In this document: positions 57,791 through 64,000 of the stretch, in pieces
Numbering within the stretch: the stretch's first letter is position 1
Layout of the letters: the number at the start of each line of letters is the position of its first letter
Assembly (NCBI RefSeq): GCF_020217425.1
Contig: NZ_CP084090.1
Location: 3,286,001 to 3,350,000 of the forward strand
DNA: 64,000 nucleotides
Origin: Halomicrobium urmianum
GTDB lineage: Archaea; Halobacteriota; Halobacteria; Halobacteriales; Haloarculaceae
Direction of reading: 5' to 3'
The notes under the pieces: generated by a model
What the model saw: only the letters and a program-made list of their open reading frames with translations
What the model was told of the DNA's origin: nothing
Databases searched by the model: none
Program-made: the position numbers and the translations under genes

Positions 57791-59299
57791 ATGAACCCGG
57801 AGACCCGCGAGCGGATCAGGGACAACGCGAAGTACCTCCGGCAGGTCCGACCGATCGACCCCGAGGAGATCTACGAGTACGTCGAGGGCGAGCCCCACCC
57901 CGCGGTCGTGCGGCAGGTGCTCCGCGAGGAGGCCCCCGACCTCGGTCTGATCGAGCGGGAGGACGGTACGTTCGCCCCGGTCGAGGAGGGGCCGCTGTCG
58001 GTCGACTTCGACGGCGTCGACGCCCTCCCGGACGCCCACGCCAGGCGGCTGGAGGACCGCCTCGTCGCGGAGTTCGGCGCCGGCTGGCCCGAGGGCGAGA
58101 GCGGCGACCGCCTCCGCGAGCGCATCCGCGCCGTCAAGGAGCGGTACCTCCGCCAGCAGTCCGTCGATTACGACGACCTGACGGCGCTTTCCTACGCCGT
58201 CTACCACCTGCCGGACTACTACGCGGCGACCCAGTACGTGCTCGCCGACCTGGCCGCGGACGGCCTCCTGCCGAATCACCTCCGGGTGCTGGACGTCGGC
58301 GCGGGCGTCGGCGGCCCGGCGCTGGGGCTGATCGACCTCCTGCCCGAGGACGCGCTGGTCGAGTACGAGGCCGTCGAACCCGGAGCCGGCGCGGACGTCC
58401 TCGAAGCGATGCTCGACGAGACCGACACGAACGTCCACGCGTCGGTCCACCGCGAGGCGATCGAGGACTTCGAGCCCGGCGACGACGGCGAGTACGATCT
58501 GGTCCTGTTCGCGAACGTCCTGAGCGAACTCGACGACCCCGAGGCGGTCCTCCGCGAGTCGCTGGACTGGCTCGCCGAGGACGGCAGCGTCGTCGCGCTC
58601 GCGCCCGCGGACCGCAACACCGCCACGGGCCTCCGCGAGTACGAGCGCGCCGTCGCCGACCGCGGACCCGCGACCGTCTACGCGCCGACCGTCCGCCTGT
58701 GGCCCGGCGAGTCCCCCGACAGCGAGTCGTGGTCGTTCGACGTCAAGCCCGACCTCGACGTGCCGGGGTTCCAGCGCCGGCTGGACGAGGCAGCCACTGA
58801 ATCAGACCACGAGGGCGACCGAGAGGAGCCCTCGGAATCAGCGAGCGGCCTTGACCAGAGCGAGCGGGAGCCGAGCGAAGCGAGGCGACACGCGAGCCGC
58901 GGGGACGGCGAGTTCGTCAACGTCGACGTCCAGTACGCCTACTCGGTCCTGCGGACCGACGGCCGGACCGGCATCGCCGCCCGCGGCGACCGCTCCCGGG
59001 TCGCCAGGATGGCCGACGCCGAGGACCTGGTGACCAACCGGGTCGACCTCATGGCGGTCAAACTGAGCCACGACCTCGCCGACGGCGGCAACCCGCTCTA
59101 CTTGATCGGCGACGGCAGCCAGCAGGACGACTTCTTCGCCGTCCTCACAGAGGAGGACATTCTCAACGCCGACCTCCGGCGGGCCGACTACGGCGAACTC
59201 CTGTCCTTCGAGAACGCCCTCGTGCTGTGGAACGACGACGAGGGGGCCTACAACGTGGTCGTCGACGACGAGGCCGTCGTCGACCGCGTGCCGCCGTAG
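57791..59299 (+). CDS. Rsm22-like SAM methyltransferase
   Basis: 502 aa. An N-terminal helical domain (residues 1-130) precedes a Rossmann methyltransferase domain with VLDVGAGVGGPALGLIDLLP (motif I), YDLVLFANVLSELDD (motif IV) and GSVVALAPADRNT (motif V). It matches the Rsm22 / mitochondrial-ribosome-assembly family; Cys clusters typical of some members are absent. A low-complexity insertion at about residues 337-375 repeats GAGCG/AGCGAGG at DNA level. Confidence 0.72.
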   Translation: MNPETRERIRDNAKYLRQVRPIDPEEIYEYVEGEPHPAVVRQVLREEAPDLGLIEREDGTFAPVEEGPLSVDFDGVDALPDAHARRLEDRLVAEFGAGWPEGESGDRLRERIRAVKERYLRQQSVDYDDLTALSYAVYHLPDYYAATQYVLADLAADGLLPNHLRVLDVGAGVGGPALGLIDLLPEDALVEYEAVEPGAGADVLEAMLDETDTNVHASVHREAIEDFEPGDDGEYDLVLFANVLSELDDPEAVLRESLDWLAEDGSVVALAPADRNTATGLREYERAVADRGPATVYAPTVRLWPGESPDSESWSFDVKPDLDVPGFQRRLDEAATESDHEGDREEPSESASGLDQSEREPSEARRHASRGDGEFVNVDVQYAYSVLRTDGRTGIAARGDRSRVARMADAEDLVTNRVDLMAVKLSHDLADGGNPLYLIGDGSQQDDFFAVLTEEDILNADLRRADYGELLSFENALVLWNDDEGAYNVVVDDEAVVDRVPP

Positions 59300-59574
59300 G
59301 GACGCCACGGCCCGGCAGCCGCCGTTCGGATCGCGACTGGCCGAACAACTCGGGCGGGACTCCGGAAGGGGCCGATCGGTCGCGGCCGCTGGCGAAGTTG
59401 AGCACCGCAGGGAGCGTAGCGACCGAGGAGCGCAGCGAGCCAGCGGCCGCGAGCGGGAGGGGGCTTCCGGGGGCATCGTCGGAGCGAGCGGTTGCAGCGA
59501 CTGGACGAACGGAGACAGGAGAGCGAGACGTGCCTAGGCGGTGCGTTTTTTGCGCAGAGGGACCCAGACCCGCC
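59300..59574. other. Intergenic region with GAGCG(A)-type repeats
   Basis: 275 bp with no gene. It holds imperfect short repeats like GGAGCGTAGCGACCGAGGAGC (given in part) around 59410-59450, similar to those in the 3' part of the preceding gene at 58856-58890. The surE promoter should lie at about 59545 (TTTTTTG). Confidence 0.4.
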
Positions 59575-60366
59575 ATGGACGAGGAGCCGGTCATCCTGCT
59601 GACCAACGACGACGGCATCGAGAGCGTCGGCTTCCGCGCCCTCTACGACGCCCTCGAGGAGGTGGGCGACGTCACCGCGGTCGCACCGATGTCCGACCAG
59701 AGCGCGGTTGGGCGGGCCATCTCCAGCGAGGTGGCCGTCCGGGAGTACGACCTGGGGTACGCCGTCGAGGGCACGCCGGCGGACTGCGTGGTCGCGGGCG
59801 TCGAGTCGCTGGTCCCGGACGTCGACCTCGTGGTGGCGGGGTGCAACCGCGGGGCCAACCTCGGCGCGTACGTGCTGGGGCGCTCGGGCACCGTCAGCGC
59901 GGCCGTCGAGGCGACGTTCTTCGACGTGCCGGCCATCGCCGTCTCGATGTACATCCCGGTCCGGGAAGACGCGGCCTTCGCGGAGGTTGAGGCCGACTAC
60001 GAGAGCTACGCAGAGGCGACCGGGGCCGCCCGCTACCTCGCCGACGAGGCGCTTGGCGCGGGCGTCTTCGACTGCTGCGACTACCTCAACGTCAACGCGC
60101 CCGTCGCGGACTGGGGGCCGGCCGAGATGGTCGTCACCGAGCCCTCCCGGGTCTACCAGATGGACGCCGAGCGCGAGGGCGAGACGGTGACCTTGCACGA
60201 CCGGATCTGGGAGCGGATGGCCGAAGGCGACATCCCGGATCCGGAGGGGACCGACCGGCGTGCCGTGGTCGACGGCAAGGTGAGCGTCTCGCCGCTGACC
60301 GCGCCCCACTCCTGTCAACATCACGACGCGCTGGACGAACTCGCGGACGGCTACGGGGCGGACTGA
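59575..60366 (+). CDS. surE: 5'/3'-nucleotidase SurE
   Basis: 263 aa. N-terminal metal motif LLTNDDGIESVGF, then APMSDQSAVGRAIS, the second metal site VVAGCNRGANLG, and VDGKVSVSPLTAP at the end. It dephosphorylates nucleoside monophosphates and some phosphorylated substrates. ATG 59575 fits; the longer frame to 59227 is spurious. Confidence 0.94.
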   Translation: MDEEPVILLTNDDGIESVGFRALYDALEEVGDVTAVAPMSDQSAVGRAISSEVAVREYDLGYAVEGTPADCVVAGVESLVPDVDLVVAGCNRGANLGAYVLGRSGTVSAAVEATFFDVPAIAVSMYIPVREDAAFAEVEADYESYAEATGAARYLADEALGAGVFDCCDYLNVNAPVADWGPAEMVVTEPSRVYQMDAEREGETVTLHDRIWERMAEGDIPDPEGTDRRAVVDGKVSVSPLTAPHSCQHHDALDELADGYGAD

Positions 60367-60422
60367 GCGACCGGTATCGGGCCGGTTAAGGGTCCCGGGC
60401 GGCCACGGCACGCTGTCATCCG

Positions 60423-61346
60423 ATGCGATTCAGGAACGCGATCTGCTTCGTCGCGCTGGCGATCGCCTGGGGTAGCGCCTTCACCGCAATCAAGGTCGGG
60501 CTGGAGTTCTTCCCGCCGGTGCTGTTCGCCGCCTTCCGCTACGATCTGGCCGGCGTGCTCGTGCTGGCCTACGCCGCCGTCGCCACGGACCGCTGGCGAC
60601 CCCGGACGAGCGACGAGTGGCTGGAGGTGGCGATCGGCGGCGCGTTCATGATCGCGGCCTACCACGCGCTGCTGTTCGTCGGCGAGCAGGAGACGACCAG
60701 CGCCGCGGCGGCCATCGTCGTCAGCCTCTCGCCGGTGCTCACCACGGGGTTCGCCCGCGCGTTCCTGCCCGAGGAGCGACTCACCGCGGTCGGTCTGGTC
60801 GGCCTCCTGATCGGGTTCGTCGGCGTGGGCGTCCTGAGCGATCCGGACCCGAACAACCTCCTGAACGAGCGGACCGTCTCGCTCTCGCTGGTCTTCCTCG
60901 CCGCGGCGGCCTTCGCCCTCGGGAGCGTCCTCACCCGGCGGGTCGAGACGGACCTGCCCATCGAGACGATGGAGGCGTGGTCGATGCTGCTGGGCGCCGG
61001 TCTGATGCACGGGATCAGCGTCGCCATGGCCGAGTCCGTCGCCGACGTCGAGTGGACCGCCGACGCGCTCCTGGCGCTGGGCTACCTCGCCGTCGTCGCG
61101 AGCGCCGTCGGGTTCCTGATCTACTTCGACCTGCTCGAACGGCTGGGACCGATCGAGATCAACCTCGTCTCCTACGCCGCGCCGGTCGTCGCGGCGGCGA
61201 CCGGCCTCCTCTTCCTCGACGAGCGACCCACGATCGCCACTGCCGTCGGGTTCGCGCTGATCCTCGTCGGCTTCGTCCTCGTCAAGCGCGAGGCGCTGCG
61301 GGCGGAACTGACCGGGCTCCGCGTCACGGACGAGCGGGCGGAGTGA
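60423..61346 (+). CDS. DMT-superfamily exporter (EamA domains)
   Basis: 307 aa with ten TM helices as two EamA repeats of five. AIAWGSAFTAIKVGLEFFPP, FRYDLAGVLVLAYAA, and in the second half SAVGFLIYFDLLERLGP and LLFLDERPTIATAVG are typical. Substrate unknown (metabolite, amino acid or drug). Confidence 0.9.
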   Translation: MRFRNAICFVALAIAWGSAFTAIKVGLEFFPPVLFAAFRYDLAGVLVLAYAAVATDRWRPRTSDEWLEVAIGGAFMIAAYHALLFVGEQETTSAAAAIVVSLSPVLTTGFARAFLPEERLTAVGLVGLLIGFVGVGVLSDPDPNNLLNERTVSLSLVFLAAAAFALGSVLTRRVETDLPIETMEAWSMLLGAGLMHGISVAMAESVADVEWTADALLALGYLAVVASAVGFLIYFDLLERLGPIEINLVSYAAPVVAAATGLLFLDERPTIATAVGFALILVGFVLVKREALRAELTGLRVTDERAE

Positions 61347-61433
61347 AGCGGTACCAGCGCCGACGCGGCGCCCGGCTCCCGGCGACGGGCGTTCGGCGCA
61401 AGGGTGATTCCCGTCCGTGACGCAGGACGAGAC

Positions 61434-61643
61434 ATGACGCAGACGGAGACCCTCGACGTGACCGGCATGTCCTGCGACGGCTGCGAGCAGAACGTCGTGA
61501 ACGCCCTGGAGAGCACCGACGGCGTCGAGAGCGCCGAGGCCGACCACGAGTCGGGCACGGTGGAGGTCGTCCTAGGGGACGACGTCGACGACGAGACGCT
61601 GGAGAGCGCCGTCGACCATGCCGGCTACGAGGTCGTCGCCTGA
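61434..61643 (+). CDS. Heavy-metal-associated (HMA) protein, CopZ-like
   Basis: 69 aa with the single GMSCDGCEQNV metal-binding loop and a ferredoxin-like fold (VVNALESTDGVESAEADHES; LESAVDHAGYEVV). It probably shuttles Cu(I). No copper ATPase lies nearby. ATG 61434 matches the family. Confidence 0.93.
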   Translation: MTQTETLDVTGMSCDGCEQNVVNALESTDGVESAEADHESGTVEVVLGDDVDDETLESAVDHAGYEVVA

Positions 61644-61690
61644 CCGCGTCCGACTGGTTCTCCCGCGGGGTCGCGTCGCCCGGCGGCTGT

Positions 61691-61769
61691 AGTAGAAATT
61701 GAACGCACTGACACACTCGAAGGGTCCCGGGGTCCCTTCGATGTGTAGATAGTGTCACGTTCTACTGTA
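61691..61769 (+). repeat. MITE-like palindromic repeat, copy 2
   Basis: It shares AGTAGAAATTGA, GACACACTCGAAGGG and CCCTTCGATGTGT with copy 1 at 38400-38477. The ends AGTAGAA and TTCTACT are inverted repeats. The core forms a hairpin. It lies between the CopZ-like gene and the sugar dehydrogenase, whose stop codon is inside its right end. Confidence 0.78.
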
Positions 61770-62849
61770 GTCGAGGTCCAGCGACACCCGCTCGCCGGTC
61801 TCGGCGGCCTCGTAGGCGGCGTCGACGATGCGGAGGTCGGTGCAACCGGCCTCGCCGTCCGTCTCGCAGACGGTCCCGGCGAGCACACAGTGCGCGAAGT
61901 AGTCGAACTCCTCGCGGACCTCGTCGATCGCCGCGCCCGTGTACTGGGTGCGCGCGTCCCCTCGCTCGATGACGATCTCCTGGGCGACGGTCCCGCTGAA
62001 CGGCTCGCGCAACAGGATCAGCCCGTCGGTCCCGAGCACCCGGAGGAAGTTGTCCCGCTGGGCGTCGAAACTGGCGGCGCAGGCGGCCGTCACGCCCGAC
62101 GGGAACGTCACCAGGAAGCTGGCGTGCTCGTCCACCCGGTCGAACGGCGGGCCCGAGGAGTACGTCTCCGCCTGGACGGCGACGGGCTCGGTCCCGAGGA
62201 GGAAGCGGCTGGTGTTCAGCGGGTAGACCCCGAGGTCGATCAGCGCCCCGCCGCCGGCGATCTCCGGGTCGAGCCGCCAGGTGTTGGGGCCGACGTCCTC
62301 CAGCACCTTCGACGTGAACCCGGACTGAATCTGGACGGGCTCGCCGATGACGCCGTCCCGAACCGCCTCTCGCATCCGCCGCAGCGCCGGCTCGGTCCGC
62401 AGGCGGTAGGCGGTCATCAGGATAACGCCGGCGTCGTCGCAGGCCGCGACCATCCGCTCGCCGGACTCGGAGTCTGCGGCGAGGGGCTTCTCGCAGAGCA
62501 CGTGCTTGCCGAACTCGGCCGCGGCGACGGCGTACTCGGCGTGGTAGGCGGGCGGCGTGGCGACGTAGACGGCGTCGTACTCGTCGGTCGCGTCCCCGTC
62601 GGTGAACGACTCGTAGTCGAGGACCGTCTCCGCGTTGAACTCGTCGGCCAGCGACGCGGCCTTGTCCGGCGACCCGCTGACGAGGACGCTCAGCTCGGTG
62701 AAGTCGCCGTCCCTGATCGCCGGCAGCGCGCGGTTCCGCGCGAACCCGCCGAGGCCGACGACCGCCATGCGGACGGTCCCCTCCTCGACGGTCTGCCAGT
62801 CGCGGCGAGTGAACTCCTCTCTGAAGTACTGGTCGACGTCGACCGTCAT
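61755..62849 (-). CDS. Gfo/Idh/MocA dehydrogenase, Gfo6/XacA-like
   Basis: 364 aa. FTRRDWQTVEEGTVRMAVVG at the N-terminus is shared with haloarchaeal D-xylose dehydrogenase (XacA/Gfo6). NAD(P)-binding VVGLGGFARNRALPAI, EKP signature CEKPLAAD, and GGALIDLGVYPLN follow. The C-terminus YSRT-stop is encoded by the MITE-like repeat. Sugar specificity (xylose, glucose) is inferred only. Confidence 0.82.
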   Translation of the reverse strand: MTVDVDQYFREEFTRRDWQTVEEGTVRMAVVGLGGFARNRALPAIRDGDFTELSVLVSGSPDKAASLADEFNAETVLDYESFTDGDATDEYDAVYVATPPAYHAEYAVAAAEFGKHVLCEKPLAADSESGERMVAACDDAGVILMTAYRLRTEPALRRMREAVRDGVIGEPVQIQSGFTSKVLEDVGPNTWRLDPEIAGGGALIDLGVYPLNTSRFLLGTEPVAVQAETYSSGPPFDRVDEHASFLVTFPSGVTAACAASFDAQRDNFLRVLGTDGLILLREPFSGTVAQEIVIERGDARTQYTGAAIDEVREEFDYFAHCVLAGTVCETDGEAGCTDLRIVDAAYEAAETGERVSLDLDYSRT

Positions 62850-62960
62850 GTACGTACGGTTCGGACCGACCGAAGTCGGGCTTTCCTCCCGGTTAGTTGT
62901 CCGGTACCGTCCAGTTGCAGGGGTAACATGAATGAACCGCGGGCGCGAACACTCCGCGCC

Positions 62961-63641
62961 ATGGACGAGTCGTTCGTCGACCTGATCCAGCGAAACGCCG
63001 AGCACGCACGGGCCTTCGGAGACCGGTTCGACGGGGTACAGGAGGCGCAACACCCCGTCGCCGTCACCGTCTGCTGTTCGGACTCGCGGGTCCTCCAGGA
63101 CAGCATCTGGAACAACGACGAGCCCGGCCGCATCTTCAGTTGCGGGAACATCGGCAACCGCGTCGTCCAGCGGACGGCCGACGGCGAGGTCGTCTCCGGA
63201 GACGTCCTCTACCCCCTGCTACACACGGGGACGGAACTCGCGGTCGTCGTCGGGCACACGGGCTGTGGCGCCGTCACGGCGACCCACGACGCGCTGACCG
63301 GCGACGTGTCCGACGCCCCGGGGATCGAACACTGCATCGACCTGCTGGGCTCGCACCTCGCGGACGGGGCCGAGGCCCTCCCGGACGGCCTGAATCGGTC
63401 CGACGCGGTCAATCGCCTCGTCGAGTACAACGTCGACCGGCAGGTCCAGTTCCTCCGCGAGAGCGACGACGTTCCCGACGAGGTCGACGTCGCCGGCGTC
63501 GTCTACGACTTCCAGGACGTCTACTCGGACCGACGCGGCGAGGTGCAGGTGATCAACGTCGAGGGCGAGACCGACGTCGACGCCTTGCGCGGTGAGTTCC
63601 CCGAGATCGAGACCCGGATCGACCGCCTCTGGGAGTACTGA
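62961..63641 (+). CDS. Beta-class carbonic anhydrase
   Basis: 226 aa. Zinc ligands are Cys in VTVCCSDSR, His and Cys in VVGHTGCGAV; the catalytic Asp-Arg dyad is in SDSR, with GNIGNRV as the conserved loop. It hydrates CO2 to bicarbonate in the cytosol. ATG 62961 is used; an in-frame ATG at 62928 adds 11 residues and is possible. Confidence 0.93.
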   Translation: MDESFVDLIQRNAEHARAFGDRFDGVQEAQHPVAVTVCCSDSRVLQDSIWNNDEPGRIFSCGNIGNRVVQRTADGEVVSGDVLYPLLHTGTELAVVVGHTGCGAVTATHDALTGDVSDAPGIEHCIDLLGSHLADGAEALPDGLNRSDAVNRLVEYNVDRQVQFLRESDDVPDEVDVAGVVYDFQDVYSDRRGEVQVINVEGETDVDALRGEFPEIETRIDRLWEY

Positions 63642-63650
63642 TACCGGCTG

Positions 63651-63983
63651 TCAGGCCTCCCGCGCCGTCCGCTCGTCGCGGCGCGTGACCGCCAGCGGCA
63701 CCCGGTCGAGCCCCGCCTGTGCGGGCCCGTCGATGACGGACCCGCTGATCGTGAACCGCGAGCCGTCGCAGGGGCAGTCCCAGCTCTCGCCGGCGCCGTT
63801 CCAGACGAGCGTGCAGCCGCTGTACGGGCAGGTGCCCTCGACGGCGCGCCACGCGCCGTCGTCCTCGCGGTAGAGGCCGAGCGTCCGTCCGTGGAGGTTC
63901 ACGACCTGCCCCTCGCCGGGACGCAGGTCCGGGGCCGTATCCCCGCTCTGGAGGCTCCGTTTGCCCTTCGACCGCTGTTTCAT
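63651..63983 (-). CDS. Rieske-like protein lacking both histidine ligands
   Basis: 110 aa. The fold is a Rieske domain: two conserved loops are CPYSGC and CPCDGSRF, followed by the strand SVIDGPAQAGLDRVPL. In normal Rieske proteins these read CxHxGC and CxCHGSxF, so both His ligands are replaced (by Tyr and Asp). All Cys remain. It may bind no cluster, or a differently ligated one. The position and short N-terminus resemble C-terminal domains of FAD oxidoreductases, here standing alone. Confidence 0.82.
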   Translation of the reverse strand: MKQRSKGKRSLQSGDTAPDLRPGEGQVVNLHGRTLGLYREDDGAWRAVEGTCPYSGCTLVWNGAGESWDCPCDGSRFTISGSVIDGPAQAGLDRVPLAVTRRDERTAREA

Positions 63984-64000
63984 CGTCGTCCGGCCGACCG

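Overview
The window comes from a halophilic archaeon (class Halobacteria). The evidence is high-GC DNA, very acidic proteins, a Tat-exported halocyanin, HalOD1 and other haloarchaea-restricted families, and a tRNA-Trp gene carrying the 105-nt C/D-guide intron typical of this group. No rRNA, CRISPR array or full insertion sequence was seen. I cannot name the genus from sequence alone.

Layout. (i) 1-4789: chromosomal genes, including a partial GNAT acetyltransferase, a halocyanin, a RidA protein, IMP dehydrogenase and a DUF5794/DUF5795 pair. (ii) 4830-28833: an integrated element of about 24 kb. It is bounded by a 13-bp repeat: the 3' end of the intact tRNA-Trp(CCA) gene at 4996-5008 and a copy at 28821-28833. 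It carries a 350-aa tyrosine recombinase beside the right end, a second 199-aa recombinase without an N-terminal arm, a winged-helix repressor facing a divergent control region, a probable replication operon at the left end, and a long leftward chain of start/stop-coupled zinc-ribbon and membrane mini-proteins. It also has a particle-like module (9336-19237 leftward, 19386-21046 rightward) made of many small membrane proteins, a 1035-aa repeat-rich protein, a glycosylation-rich ectodomain protein and a P-loop ATPase. There is no recognisable terminase, portal, HK97 capsid or jelly-roll capsid, so this is best read as a membrane-based provirus (pleomorphic or spindle-like) or a plasmid-vesicle-type element. 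Several accessory genes, mostly at 21-24 kb, are broken by short tandem-duplication indels.

(iii) 28936-37389: haloarchaeal regulators and two neighbouring giant secreted proteins. One is a glutamine-rich tandem-repeat protein interrupted by three in-frame TAG codons and one frameshift. The other has a predicted seven-repeat FG-GAP propeller followed by acidic, glutamine-rich and threonine-rich segments. A ROK sugar kinase follows. (iv) 37534-63983: housekeeping and metabolic genes. These include DinB with a PCNA-binding tail, a HerA-like ATPase, TpiA, aMBF1, a hisC/adenylate-kinase/CDP-alcohol-transferase operon, a DUF389 protein, a polysaccharide deacetylase, an asparaginase, an LLM oxidoreductase, a GMC oxidoreductase, an FAH-family protein, TyrA, an Rsm22-like methyltransferase, SurE, an EamA exporter, a CopZ-like protein, a sugar dehydrogenase, a beta-carbonic anhydrase and a Rieske-like protein lacking both histidine ligands. 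Three palindromic MITE-like repeats of about 80 bp lie here; two are copies of one family and supply the stop codons of the genes they abut.
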